Shown here: positions 7,129-15,752 of the stretch, in pieces
Layout: the number at the start of each line of letters is the position of its first letter
How positions within the stretch are numbered: position 1 is the stretch's first letter
Source of the DNA: Phycisphaerae bacterium
Lineage (GTDB): Bacteria > Planctomycetota > Phycisphaerae > UBA1845
Direction: 5' to 3'
Assembly: GCA_029260155.1 (NCBI GenBank)
Contig: JAJDDU010000009.1
Location: forward strand, 1 to 16,233
DNA length: 16,233 bases
Translations under genes and position numbers: made by a program
The notes under the pieces: model-generated
Told to the model about the DNA's origin: nothing
What the model saw: only the letters and a program-made list of their open reading frames with translations
Database searches by the model: none

Positions 7129-8634
7129 ATGAACCTTGAGCGGCGGAAAGAGCAGTGGAATGCGTTGGAACACAATGTGTACGACGTGGTTGTCATCGGC
7201 GGTGGAATCAATGGCGTGTGCGCCTACCACCACCTGTGCAAGCAGGGATTTTCCGTGCTCCTCGTCGACAAGGGGGACTTTGCCGGCGCGACGAGCCAAG
7301 CGTCAGCCATGATGATTTGGGGCGGCTTGCTGTATCTTCGCAACTGGGATCTTCTTACCGTACGACGCCTTTGCACGTCGCGCGACCGGATGCAACGCGA
7401 GATGGGTGACTGGATCAAACCACGGCGTTTTCGCTACATCCCTGTTCACAGCCGCCGCTCGGCGCTCGCGCATGCGGCCCTTTACATCTACTGGCTGCTC
7501 GGTGGTTGCAGGCTTCGCCGGCCACGGCGCGAATCCGAATTCTCTGAACGCCCCTTCCTGATCCAACGGGGCTATGATCCGTCAATCACGTACGAAGAGG
7601 CCTTCGTCGAACCCTCGGACGCTCGTTTCGTGCTGCATTGGCTGCTCACTTTTCAAAACGGCGTTCAGACAGCGCTCAACTACTGCGCGCTTGAGGGTGG
7701 CGCCTTCGATCGCGCGAAACGCGAATGGCGACTGGACATGAATGACTCGCGGATCGGCAAACAAGGCTGCGTCCGTGCAAGGTGGGTGATCAACGCTGCC
7801 GGCGTCTGGACCGATGGCATCAACGATCGATTCGGCTTGGAGACGCCGTTTAGGCACGTGTTGAGCAAGGGCGTCTTCATCGCGTTGAAGCGTGATCCAC
7901 GCCATCAGCTGCCGTTGCTATTCGAAACGTGGGACAAGCGTGACGGAATGTCGCTCATCCCGTGGGGGCCGGTGTCGCTGTGGGGCCCCACCGAAACCGA
8001 TACTCACTCCGTGGAGCAAGGGTACGCGGTTCAACCGGAGGACGTTCAAACGCTGCTCGGAGAACTGAATCGCCACCTAGCCAATCCCGCCGGCCCGGAG
8101 GACATTGTCTCGCTTCGCTGCGGCATTCGGCCACTCGCAGTTGGCCGATCGCACGATAACGGATGCAACTCGCTAAGCCTGTCGCGAAGGCACCGCATCC
8201 ACCGTGATGCGCACACTCCCTGGATCAGTGTCTACGGCGGAAAGCTCACCAACTGCGTCCCACTTGCCAGGGAACTTGTGGGTCTCCTGGCGCAATCCGT
8301 CGCGCCCGAGCACGCGGCTACATTCACGCCAAGAGGCGACATGCCTGATCCTCGCTGGGACTCCTTCCCCCATCTGCGGGATCCGATACCTACCGCCCGC
8401 TGGTGTGTGGATCGGGAGATGTGCTGGACGCTCGAAGACTACCTCCGGCGCCGCACAAACGTCTCGCAGTGGGTCGCCAGAGGTGGCCTCGGCAGGCACG
8501 ATGAGCACTTGCCTCACGTCATCCGACTGGCCAAATGCTTTTCCGGCGACGACGATGATGTCGCCCACAAGGTCGTCACGGACTATCGCAGGAAGATCAC
8601 CGATACGTTTGATCGGGTTCTCGCGAGTTGTTGA
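7129..8634 (+). CDS. FAD-dependent oxidoreductase, glycerol-3-phosphate dehydrogenase-like
   Basis: A 501-residue member of the DAO/GlpD fold. The N-terminal dinucleotide motif GGGINGV (24-30) and DKGDFAGATSQASA (47-60) bind FAD. WGGLLYLRN (64-72) matches the GlpD HGGLRYLE region, INAAG (221-225) is the second FAD contact, CGIRPL (331-336) matches SGVRPL, and YGGKLTN (369-375) matches GGKLT. Residues 415-495 form the helical C-terminal GlpD-type domain (WTLEDYLRRRTN). GlpD oxidises sn-glycerol-3-phosphate to dihydroxyacetone phosphate with electrons going to quinone. This copy is divergent (the usual Ser-Arg/His pattern near the flavin is altered to SQASAMMIWGG), so the substrate may be another polyol. 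It is followed after 14 bases by a DegT aminotransferase, so they probably form one operon. No glycerol uptake or kinase gene is nearby. The start is the first ATG before the fold. Confidence 0.8.
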   Translation: MNLERRKEQWNALEHNVYDVVVIGGGINGVCAYHHLCKQGFSVLLVDKGDFAGATSQASAMMIWGGLLYLRNWDLLTVRRLCTSRDRMQREMGDWIKPRRFRYIPVHSRRSALAHAALYIYWLLGGCRLRRPRRESEFSERPFLIQRGYDPSITYEEAFVEPSDARFVLHWLLTFQNGVQTALNYCALEGGAFDRAKREWRLDMNDSRIGKQGCVRARWVINAAGVWTDGINDRFGLETPFRHVLSKGVFIALKRDPRHQLPLLFETWDKRDGMSLIPWGPVSLWGPTETDTHSVEQGYAVQPEDVQTLLGELNRHLANPAGPEDIVSLRCGIRPLAVGRSHDNGCNSLSLSRRHRIHRDAHTPWISVYGGKLTNCVPLARELVGLLAQSVAPEHAATFTPRGDMPDPRWDSFPHLRDPIPTARWCVDREMCWTLEDYLRRRTNVSQWVARGGLGRHDEHLPHVIRLAKCFSGDDDDVAHKVVTDYRRKITDTFDRVLASC

Positions 8635-8648
8635 GGAGGTCCCCCGCG

Positions 8649-9923
8649 ATGTCAGACAGCAAGCCCTCGCTACCGCACATACTCGGCGGACCGAAAGCCG
8701 TCACCATCGACGGCACCGAAGCCAACCGCTGGCCGATCATCACCGAAGAAGACCAAGCCGCCGTATTGGAGGTTTTGCGGGACGGCGATCTGTCACTCCA
8801 TCCGGTCACCCGCCAACTTGAAGATGACTATCGCAACTACTTCGACGTGCGTCATGCGATTGCGCACTGCAACGGAACCGCCGCGTTGCTGGCCGCTTTC
8901 TTTGCACTGGATTTGCAACCCGGCGACGAAGTGCTCGTCCCCTCAGCCACGTTTTGGGCCTCGGTGGTCCCCATGCTCTGGGTGGGTGCAATTCCAGTAT
9001 TCTGCGAAAGCGAAACGCAGCGGATGGGCTTGGACCCGGACGACGCCGAGGCGAAAATCACGCCGCAAACACGCGCCATGGTTGTCGTCCATCTCTGGGG
9101 AATGCCCAGCAGGATGAGTGCGCTTCTCGACATTGCGCGGCGTCACAACCTCAAGGTCATTGAGGATGCATCCCACGCCCACGGTGCCACTTGGCGCGGA
9201 CGCAAATGTGGAACACTTGGCGACATCTCAGTATTCAGCCTCCAAGGCAGCAAACTCGCCCCCGCGGGCGAAGGCGGAATCCTGCTCACGGACGACGACA
9301 CGTACATGCAGCGTGTCGCATCGCTCGGCGACATCACGCGGATTCTCGAACTACCATCACCCGAACAGCGCTTCGCAGCCACCAGTTTCGGCATCAAGAC
9401 GCGAATGGCGCCCCTCTCGGCCGCCGTCGCCCGCGTGCAGTTTCGTCACATGCCGGAGCGCAACAGACGTCGCAATGAAAACCTGCGATACCTGTCGACA
9501 GCGCTTGAGGGGATGGGGTTCAATACTTGCCTCTCACCGCCCCACGTCGAACGCGTCTACTTCGAATACATGATTCGCTACGATGACGAACGCGGCAACC
9601 CGCCCATCGAGGCGCTGATGGAAGCACTCCGCGCCGAGGGCTGTGATGCCCAGTGGCCGCGATACCCCCTGGTCCATCAGCAGCCGATTTTCACGGAAGG
9701 ATGCTTCGCCAAAATCGCCGGAATCGCCGGCCGATCGAATTCCACACTGCCGGCATACACGGAAAACGCGCTGCCCAAGACCGAAGCCGCCAATCGTCAA
9801 TTCCTGAAACTCCCTGCCTTTCCCAGCGCAGAACCTGATTTGCTGGATCAATACATCGCCGCATTTAAAAAAGTGCTGGCCCACGCCGATGAGATCAGCG
9901 CCGCATGGTGTCGAAGCACGTGA
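8649..9923 (+). CDS. DegT/DnrJ/EryC1/StrS family PLP aminotransferase
   Basis: A 424-residue cytoplasmic fold-type I aminotransferase of the sugar/cyclitol group. Motifs: NGTAAL (75-80), which holds the cofactor phosphate; TFWAS (101-105), the aromatic stack; IEDASHAHGA (171-180) with Asp173 facing the pyridine nitrogen; and FSLQGSK (196-202), where Lys202 should form the Schiff base, followed by GEGG. The family moves an amino group, usually from glutamate or glutamine, to a keto-sugar or inosose. The start is ATG 8649, with AGGAGG nine bases upstream overlapping the stop of the preceding gene; an upstream in-frame start at 8628 is less likely. Its tight spacing behind an FAD polyol-type dehydrogenase suggests that the oxidoreductase makes the ketone this enzyme aminates. 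The length is slightly above the usual 370-400. Confidence 0.9.
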   Translation: MSDSKPSLPHILGGPKAVTIDGTEANRWPIITEEDQAAVLEVLRDGDLSLHPVTRQLEDDYRNYFDVRHAIAHCNGTAALLAAFFALDLQPGDEVLVPSATFWASVVPMLWVGAIPVFCESETQRMGLDPDDAEAKITPQTRAMVVVHLWGMPSRMSALLDIARRHNLKVIEDASHAHGATWRGRKCGTLGDISVFSLQGSKLAPAGEGGILLTDDDTYMQRVASLGDITRILELPSPEQRFAATSFGIKTRMAPLSAAVARVQFRHMPERNRRRNENLRYLSTALEGMGFNTCLSPPHVERVYFEYMIRYDDERGNPPIEALMEALRAEGCDAQWPRYPLVHQQPIFTEGCFAKIAGIAGRSNSTLPAYTENALPKTEAANRQFLKLPAFPSAEPDLLDQYIAAFKKVLAHADEISAAWCRST

Positions 9924-9969
9924 TGCGTGTGTCGGCTTGATGCCCCGAAGATCCTCGGTGCGTACAAAA

Positions 9970-10002
9970 AAGCGGGCCGAAACGTCATGTTTCGGCCCGC
10001 TT
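9970..10002. terminator. Bidirectional Rho-independent terminator between convergent genes
   Basis: A perfect 14-bp inverted repeat (AAGCGGGCCGAAAC and its complement) encloses a 5-base loop. On the minus strand it is followed by a run of Ts, so it clearly ends the cysteine-rich gene. On the plus strand the tail is TTGGTGTTG, weaker, but it sits 47 bases after the aminotransferase stop and may serve both. Confidence 0.85.
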
Positions 10003-10029
10003 GGTGTTGAGCAATAGTGGAGGAAAGCG

Positions 10030-10971
10030 CTACATTGCGGCGCCCGCGACGACCTTGACGATCGTCTCGATTTTCCGCTCAGCCAGCATCAGCTTGGCAG
10101 TTTTTTCGCAGCAGGTCTTGTCGTCACCAACCACGTAGGTGACTTTCTTGCCGGCCTTCTTGCAGGACTTGGCACACTTGACGGCCTTGCCCTCGGACAT
10201 CATGGTCATCTTCATGTCGGCGAGTGCCTTCTCGACCTTTTCAGCCACCGCCGTCGCCTTCTCTCGCTCATTAAAGTCGACGCCGGCCAGGCGATACTTG
10301 ACCTTCGTGTTGGCTTTCTTCGCGGCACCGTCGGCGGTGACGGGACACTTGAAGCTGTCTTTGCCCGCGACAAACTGAATGTGGCTCATCTCGTCGACAC
10401 GGGCTTCCATTGCCGAAGCCAGCGCATTCGTTGCGGCCGCTTCATCGTCGAAGGACTTGCCTTCGACGAGGAAGGCGATCGGCGCCTTGGTGTCTTCCGC
10501 CTTTGCTGATGCCGACTTGTGACACTGTGTCTCGTAGTCGCCGACACGGTAGGTCATTGCGGGCAACGAGGCGAGCACCGTCTTTGCGCCCTTGGAACCG
10601 CATTTGCTGCCGCAGCCCTTTTTGGAACTTGCGAGTTTACCCTTCTTCGAGTGACAGGGCATATCCGCGACGGTCTTGGCATCTTTGTCGCCCTTGGAAC
10701 CGCACTTGCTCGCGCATCCCTTCTTGGACGCCGCGAGTTTGGCCTCCTTGGCCGACTTGCCGCAGCAGCCCTTCTTGGCGACTTCCTTCGCATCGGCCGC
10801 GACCGTCTTGGCCGCCTTGCCACAGCAGCCCTTCTTGGCGCCGGCTTTCGCATCAGCCTTGACTGTGGTGGTCTTGTCCCCGGACTTTCCACACTTTGGA
10901 CCCGCGTATACCGACAGTGAGCACGCTAACGCCAGCACGCACGACAGACTCAAACAACGCTTTACGTTCAT
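10030..10971 (-). CDS. Exported Lys/Cys-rich repeat protein, unknown function
   Basis: A 313-residue protein. Residues 1-23 form a signal peptide (KRCLSLSCVLALACSLSVYA), so it is exported. Residues 24-135 are a low-complexity basic part with cysteine units: KKGCCGK at 47 and 67, KKGCASKCGSKG at 83, KKGCGSKCGSKG at 117, plus a CHSKK. From 140 it is globular and internally duplicated: YRVGDYETQC (141-150) echoes YVVGDDKTCC (279-288), and the stretch with FLVEGKSFDDEAAATNALA echoes YRLAGVDFNEREKATAVAE, each ending with a Lys-Cys. Clustered CC and CxxxC pairs suggest metal or thiol chemistry, but no known metal family is recognised. ATG 10971 has AGGAG 11 bases upstream; the upstream extension lacks a signal peptide. 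Related two-module exported proteins occur, I believe, in Phycisphaerae. Role unknown. Confidence 0.8.
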   Translation of the reverse strand: MNVKRCLSLSCVLALACSLSVYAGPKCGKSGDKTTTVKADAKAGAKKGCCGKAAKTVAADAKEVAKKGCCGKSAKEAKLAASKKGCASKCGSKGDKDAKTVADMPCHSKKGKLASSKKGCGSKCGSKGAKTVLASLPAMTYRVGDYETQCHKSASAKAEDTKAPIAFLVEGKSFDDEAAATNALASAMEARVDEMSHIQFVAGKDSFKCPVTADGAAKKANTKVKYRLAGVDFNEREKATAVAEKVEKALADMKMTMMSEGKAVKCAKSCKKAGKKVTYVVGDDKTCCEKTAKLMLAERKIETIVKVVAGAAM

Positions 10972-11036
10972 CTGATCACAAACTCCTATACCGATTGAGG
11001 CTCGTCCATAAAAAACAACCCGACCCAAGGTCACGT

Positions 11037-11042
11037 ATCATA
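11037..11042 (-). promoter_or_regulatory. Candidate extended -10 promoter for the Cys-rich gene
   Basis: The minus strand reads TGATATGAT, that is TG, one base, then TATGAT (five of six matches). There is no good -35 hexamer, which is typical of extended -10 promoters. It leaves about 60 bases of leader before ATG 10971. Confidence 0.35.
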
Positions 11043-11183
11043 TCAGATTCGCAACGCCGAATCCACGAAGGGGTGGCGCATGAGCTACGCAAACCGCAAT
11101 AACCCCGATGCGAGGCCATTTTCCTGCATGTAAGTAGTTGTATTGTCGGTTTTTGCGAGTTCGGTTGCCCGCAAAAATGAGAT

Positions 11184-11215
11184 CGGCCGTGCATCGCCCA
11201 GACGATGCACGGCCG
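11184..11215 (-). terminator. Rho-independent terminator of the FG-GAP lipoprotein gene
   Basis: A perfect 13-bp stem (CGGCCGTGCATCG with its complement) has a 6-base loop. On the minus strand a TTTTT run follows about six bases after the stem. It lies 42 bases beyond the stop codon at 11258. Confidence 0.75.
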
Positions 11216-11257
11216 TGAGGGGTTTATGAATAAGGCGGACGATCACCAAATCAGTCG

Positions 11258-14200
11258 CTACGGTTTGAATCCGTAGATGACGTAGGCTTCGCCGGCGTTC
11301 TTGACGCCGTTGCCCGTCGCGTCGACGCGCGTGTCAGCCAGAATCGACCCTAGGATGAAGTCGTCCTTGCCGTCGTTGTCGATGTCGCCGATACCAGCCA
11401 GCCCACGACCGCGGCCGAAGCGTCCGGCCTTAAAAACGTTGCCGCCTTGGGTTGCGTCCTCGGCGTTGCCACCGCCGAGGTAGTCACCCTTGAGCGCGCC
11501 GCCCGAGCGGTCACCGCGACGCCCGGCGAAAATCGCGCCCTTCAAGGAGTCCTTGCCGAGATCGGCGATGTCAATCGTGCCGCCGGGTGCGTTGCTGAGA
11601 TCATTCGATCCAAGGATCAGGTAAACCAAACCGGCGTTGATCAAGTCGTCGTTCGGGTCGTTGTTCGGGCCCGTCGCGCCCGAGCCGTCAGGGCGACCCT
11701 GCGGGCCGCTGACATCGTCTTTCTTTCCGTCGTGGTTGAGATCCAACCCGACGCTGGCGGTCAAGAGCATGTCCGAGGTGTCAAATGGGTCGGGGTCGAA
11801 GACCGGCCACGCGTTGGGTGCCGAGACGAGCAAGTCGTTGCGCCCGTCGCCGTCAACGTCGCCGGCGTTGGCGACATTGAATCCGAACTGTCCGGCCGGG
11901 TGCATGCCTCGGATGCGGGCGGCTTCGCCGCGGCCGATGAGTTCGTTCACCGTGGCCCCGTCGAGCGGCGTATTGGCGAGGTTTCCGCCGAAGATGATGA
12001 TGGCCTCGCCGTTGCTGCTCTGATCATCCTGGATGCCCGGCGCTCCCACGACGATGTCGGGGACGCCGTCACCGTTGAAATCGAAGTCCCAGGCGATGTC
12101 GCTTCCGAACATGCTCGGAACACCGTTTTGCGGTGAGCCGGTGATGAACGCCCCATCCAGGCGGATGGGGTCGTCGAAGCCGAGCGTCAGCTTTTCGAGC
12201 ACGAAGTCGCCCTCAAGCAGGAAGTTGCGCCGGTAGACGAGGTACAAAGCGCCGTTGTCGCCTCCGGCGCTTGGAGCGCCGATGGCAAGGTCGTCACGCG
12301 AGTCGAGGTTTATGTCGGGAATGCCCGCGAGCACTTCGATGTTCTCGTCCTCCCGGCCCACAATCGTTACGCCTGCCCTGGGAGTTTCGATGGCGAATTC
12401 ATCGGTGACACGACGTGGCGGGCGGGCCACCTCCTCGTTCCCTCCGTCGAAGTCCCATATCTGCATGAACGCCGGATTCGGCTGACCGGCGTAACTGAAG
12501 CCATCGACGAGGTATTGGTGCGGCTTGGGCGGCACGTTGCCGGAAGGTGCCGGCTCCCAGTAGGGCTGGTGGTGGAACATGTACGCCACGCCCGAATTGG
12601 GCACCGCACCGCAGAGGGCAAAACCGCCATCGCACCCGAAAACTCCAAGCTGGCACCCGCTGCCGTCTTGACATTGTTCTTGCAAGCTCGGAGCGGTGAT
12701 TAGTGCGGGCGTTTCCCCGACCGAGCCGGTGCGCGTCGGAGCGCTCGCCACCACGAAGAAACTTCCCGAAGACGTTCCGTTGCTGATAGCGATCGACGTG
12801 CCGAAACGGTCGCTGTCGTCTTTCCCGATCACGCGGGCTCCGAACGGCGAAAGCGGCAGGTTGGGAACAAACTGACGTTGGTCGTCTTCGGTGATTTCAT
12901 CGTTGTAAATCTGGTCTGGGTAAAACCCTGAGCCGACCTGGTATCCAATCTCGCCGCCGCTGCAGACGTTGGGCGTCGGCATATCGACCGGACAATTGCT
13001 TTGGGGCAGCATGTTCGCACAGTCGCAAGATGCATTGGCCGCCGTTGGATCCTCCAGGAGGAAGAACGGGACAGAAGCCAACGCGAGCGGGCACTCCGCC
13101 GACGCGGGCTCTGGACCGGCGGTCGTCGGAGGATTCGCCCACGCCTGGTCGTTGGCTGGGCAAAGCGCCGGGAACCCACATTCCTGTATCAGCGCGCCGA
13201 ATACGCGACTTACGTCGGTCAACTGGTACGCGAATCCATGGTTCGGCTCGATCCAGGTCTCGCCGAATTCGTCCTCACCGCGGACGCAGCCGGCGCACTC
13301 GCCAAGATCAATCGGATCGGCGGTCAGATCGCCCTGCTCACCCTCGTCGTACTCCAGGATGTCTACGTACCAGCCATGCACGTCTGGAATCCCGCCGTTT
13401 TCGGGCAACGTGAACGCAGCACCGGAGCTATCGAAGCACGGGCTTTGCCCGATGCCACCGATCGGCAGTGGGCTGTTTTCCGGTTCGGGGACCGGCATGT
13501 CATCGCCGAACAGTCGCCTCTGCTCAAACCACTGACCGACCAGATCGAGCGGAATGCGTGCACCATGAGTGAATGCACCAAGCCCGCTCGTCTTGCTGCT
13601 GACCATGACAATTCCACCGCTTGAGAACTGGTTTCGCTTGTCGAGAATGCCTCCACCCCCTGAACTCTGCGCGAATGGCACGCCGAAGATCAGCTCACTG
13701 ATACCATCACCGTCCACGTCGGGGGCGACCACGACGGCCGACAGGCCGTCGGTGTCATCGCTGGGCTGGCCGTTGGTGTCCAGGGCGTCGATCCCGCGAA
13801 AGACCACGCCCGGAAGCTGCGGAGAACTTGTCGCGTTCAGGCTCCGCCTGCCCGTGCGGCGGTTCGAGGATCCGGCGACCAAGTACCCTTCGCCGACGCC
13901 GACGCCCGACGGGTTTACAAACTGCGGCTTGCCGTAGCGGGACACGACGACGAAATCGTCAACGCCGTCGCCGGTGAAGTCTTCGCCGCCCGCAAAATCG
14001 GAACCGGCGTTGTCCTCCACGTTGACACCCTCAAGGATCAACCCCGGCAGCGACTGCGCGGGCGCGCCGGCCGGCGGATCGATGCTGCCGACCCAGAAAA
14101 CCTGGGGTAGCGTCGAACGGCGAATCCTGCCGGACGCGTACTTCCACTGAGTCGTGTTCAGCCCGTCAGAGGCCATCACGCCTATTGCGTAGGACACATT

Positions 14201-15187
14201 CTTGTCCAGCGTGGCGACGTCGAACTGAACCGTCGTGGTGAACGAGAAGAAATTCTGAGTGAGGAACACCTCATCGCCAGCGGCATCGGGGTCAAATTGC
14301 CCGTCGCGGTCGATGAATACTCGCACCTGATCGTTCGGCCCGTCGCCAGCGTCGATGTCAAGCGTGATGGTTACTGGCTCGCGGTCAAACACCGTCAGAT
14401 TCGGAGCGATCTGGGGCGACGCGGGAATGGACACGATGTTGATTTTCGGTGGCACCGCATCGGTCGGAGCGTTGACGAACGTCGCGATCAGATTGATGTT
14501 TGTCGTAACGCGAACCTGAATGATCGTCGACGTCACCGTGCCCGAAATAATCAGCTCAGTGTCGCCCACCCACTTGTCGAATTGCTGGTCTTCGGGAACC
14601 AGCGCCGTGATCGTGACGACCTCGTCCCGATCGTAGAAGCCGGAACCGATGCCGCCGATCACCTTGATTTCGAGCAGTTGCGATGCGCCGTTGTCATTCC
14701 CATTTTCGTTTTCGTTGGTATTCTCGTTTTCGTTTTCGTTTTCGTTGCCGTTATCGATAGCGTTGTCGTTGCCGTTTTCATTATCAATGACAGTGCCGGG
14801 ATCGGGGTCCGTCCCGCTGTCCACCGGTTCGTCATCGGAAAGTGAAACGAAAACGGCGGTGACCACCACATCCTCGCCGGTCGCGACGACGATGGTGTTG
14901 CTGTCGCTCGCGCTGCCGATGAAACGGTCGAAGCGGAAGCCTTCCGCAGGTGTCGCGGTCAGGGTTGCCCGCCGACCTGATGCGTCGCACTGGACTTCCA
15001 CGTCGCCCGATCCCTGTACGATCACTTCGACGAGGCAATCGTCCCCCGCGCCGGGCGTCGGCCTGGTATCGGACTGGTCGGTCTCCTCTTGCGTGCTGAG
15101 GTCCGTCGGAACGGGGCATCCGGCAATCAAGGCCAGCGCGCACGTCAGGCTGCTAATGGATAGAAAACAAACAATCCGGGTTTTCAT
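11258..15187 (-). CDS. FG-GAP repeat lipoprotein
   Basis: A 1309-residue exported lipoprotein. The signal ends in lipobox LIAGC, so Cys24 is the acylated residue. Residues 52-114 and 173-238 resemble the divergent bacterial beta repeat (ATLTATPAEGFRFDRFIG; VTITALVPEDQQFDKWVG), separated by an Asn/Glu linker (135-167). The rest has at least six FG-GAP, integrin-alpha-like blades with calcium loops: DFTGDGVDDFVVVS, DVDGDGISELIFGVP, DINLDSRDDLAIGAP, DFNGDGVPDIVVGAP, DVDGDGRNDLLVSAP and, near the end, DIDNDGKDDFILGS. Such propellers bind partners or polysaccharide at the surface. A Cys-rich insert (CECANM-like region, residues about 620-760) adds disulfides. ATG 15187 has GAGGTG seven bases upstream; the longer frame to 15334 lacks a signal peptide. 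It is monocistronic with its own terminator. The ligand is unknown. Confidence 0.85.
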   Translation of the reverse strand: MKTRIVCFLSISSLTCALALIAGCPVPTDLSTQEETDQSDTRPTPGAGDDCLVEVIVQGSGDVEVQCDASGRRATLTATPAEGFRFDRFIGSASDSNTIVVATGEDVVVTAVFVSLSDDEPVDSGTDPDPGTVIDNENGNDNAIDNGNENENENENTNENENGNDNGASQLLEIKVIGGIGSGFYDRDEVVTITALVPEDQQFDKWVGDTELIISGTVTSTIIQVRVTTNINLIATFVNAPTDAVPPKINIVSIPASPQIAPNLTVFDREPVTITLDIDAGDGPNDQVRVFIDRDGQFDPDAAGDEVFLTQNFFSFTTTVQFDVATLDKNVSYAIGVMASDGLNTTQWKYASGRIRRSTLPQVFWVGSIDPPAGAPAQSLPGLILEGVNVEDNAGSDFAGGEDFTGDGVDDFVVVSRYGKPQFVNPSGVGVGEGYLVAGSSNRRTGRRSLNATSSPQLPGVVFRGIDALDTNGQPSDDTDGLSAVVVAPDVDGDGISELIFGVPFAQSSGGGGILDKRNQFSSGGIVMVSSKTSGLGAFTHGARIPLDLVGQWFEQRRLFGDDMPVPEPENSPLPIGGIGQSPCFDSSGAAFTLPENGGIPDVHGWYVDILEYDEGEQGDLTADPIDLGECAGCVRGEDEFGETWIEPNHGFAYQLTDVSRVFGALIQECGFPALCPANDQAWANPPTTAGPEPASAECPLALASVPFFLLEDPTAANASCDCANMLPQSNCPVDMPTPNVCSGGEIGYQVGSGFYPDQIYNDEITEDDQRQFVPNLPLSPFGARVIGKDDSDRFGTSIAISNGTSSGSFFVVASAPTRTGSVGETPALITAPSLQEQCQDGSGCQLGVFGCDGGFALCGAVPNSGVAYMFHHQPYWEPAPSGNVPPKPHQYLVDGFSYAGQPNPAFMQIWDFDGGNEEVARPPRRVTDEFAIETPRAGVTIVGREDENIEVLAGIPDINLDSRDDLAIGAPSAGGDNGALYLVYRRNFLLEGDFVLEKLTLGFDDPIRLDGAFITGSPQNGVPSMFGSDIAWDFDFNGDGVPDIVVGAPGIQDDQSSNGEAIIIFGGNLANTPLDGATVNELIGRGEAARIRGMHPAGQFGFNVANAGDVDGDGRNDLLVSAPNAWPVFDPDPFDTSDMLLTASVGLDLNHDGKKDDVSGPQGRPDGSGATGPNNDPNDDLINAGLVYLILGSNDLSNAPGGTIDIADLGKDSLKGAIFAGRRGDRSGGALKGDYLGGGNAEDATQGGNVFKAGRFGRGRGLAGIGDIDNDGKDDFILGSILADTRVDATGNGVKNAGEAYVIYGFKP
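14687..14785 (-). repeat. Asn/Glu-coding hexamer repeat inside the lipoprotein gene
   Basis: The plus strand shows many copies of the hexamer GTTTTC (and variants GTTGTC, GTTGCC), encoding Asn-Glu and Asn-Gly/Asp pairs on the minus strand for 33 residues. It forms an acidic, flexible spacer between the two beta-repeat domains. Copy-number change stays in frame because the unit is 6 bp. Confidence 0.85.
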
Positions 15188-15343
15188 AGGTGGGCACCTC
15201 GTATTCATGAACTGGCGTTTCGCGCCAAAAACCATCACCACCTCAGCCGCCAAACAGCAACCAAGGTCCGACGCAAGCCGGGTCCGATAAGCCACCAAGC
15301 CGCCGGACGCCCGAAGCCGACACCTAATAACCAAGCTGCCCGC

Positions 15344-15721
15344 TCAGATTCTTGGTGTCGCCCCTTCTGTCACCTTATCCAGCCCCAAGCGCATTATCAA
15401 CTGCGCAATAATACGGGCGAACAAGTGTCCAAATAAGCCGTCAAGATCAGAAAACCGACCACGGAACCCGGCCGGCGTCGCCTCAGGGAGCGGCTGCATC
15501 CCAAAAAGCGCGGCGATTCTCCCGTTGACGGGAGGGGGTGGATCGTCCATCGCCCGTACAGGCTGGAGCCCTGCCGGTGCCAGTGGACGACCGTTTCGGG
15601 TCGCGATGGGGAGCAGGCGTCGCCGACTCGGCCGATTGCGGGACAGCCCGAACTCCGAGATTAGCTGCTCGTCGCTTGTCTGGAACAGGTCAACTCTGTT
15701 AACATATAACCTGATGCTCAA
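15344..15721 (-). CDS. Doubtful 125-codon hypothetical frame
   Basis: An open frame starting at TTG 15721 (MSIRLYVNRVDLFQ). It has no signal peptide, no recognised family, and an Arg/Pro-rich composition in its middle (NRPSRRRLLP). The C-terminal part (FGHLFARIIAQLIMRLGLDK) could form one helix. There is no clear ribosome binding site. It lies between two exported-protein genes and overlaps the upstream region of the plus-strand gene at 15753, including its candidate -10. It may be a remnant or chance frame in a roughly 565-base gap that otherwise holds only promoters. Confidence 0.2.
   Translation of the reverse strand: MSIRLYVNRVDLFQTSDEQLISEFGLSRNRPSRRRLLPIATRNGRPLAPAGLQPVRAMDDPPPPVNGRIAALFGMQPLPEATPAGFRGRFSDLDGLFGHLFARIIAQLIMRLGLDKVTEGATPRI
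15519..15534. repeat. Short perfect palindrome (CTCCCGT-TG-ACGGGAG)
   Basis: Two perfect 7-bp arms around two bases, in the gap upstream of the plus-strand gene at 15753. The length and symmetry fit a dimeric binding site, but it is 170 bases from the candidate promoter and is embedded in a doubtful frame. Confidence 0.35.
15705..15710 (+). promoter_or_regulatory. Candidate -10 for the partial exported gene
   Basis: TATAAC matches five of six -10 positions and lies 42 bases before GTG 15753. The best -35 (GGAACA, 17 bases upstream) matches only three of six, so support is weak. Confidence 0.25.
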
Positions 15722-15752
15722 GGCGGACTTATCGACATTGGAGATGTGAGCT

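Noticed and set aside
10410..10975. Plus-strand Arg/Ser/Pro-rich frames antisense to the Cys-rich gene
   Set aside because: Their apparent repeats are only the reverse reading of the KKGCCGK-coding repeats.
15188..15334. Longer start for the FG-GAP lipoprotein
   Set aside because: It would bury the signal peptide and lipobox 49 residues inside the protein, while ATG 15187 has a good ribosome binding site.
15319..15360. Inverted repeat CGACACC...GGTGTCG upstream of the lipoprotein gene
   Set aside because: The arms are short, 28 bases apart, and followed by no T-run; chance is likely at this GC content.
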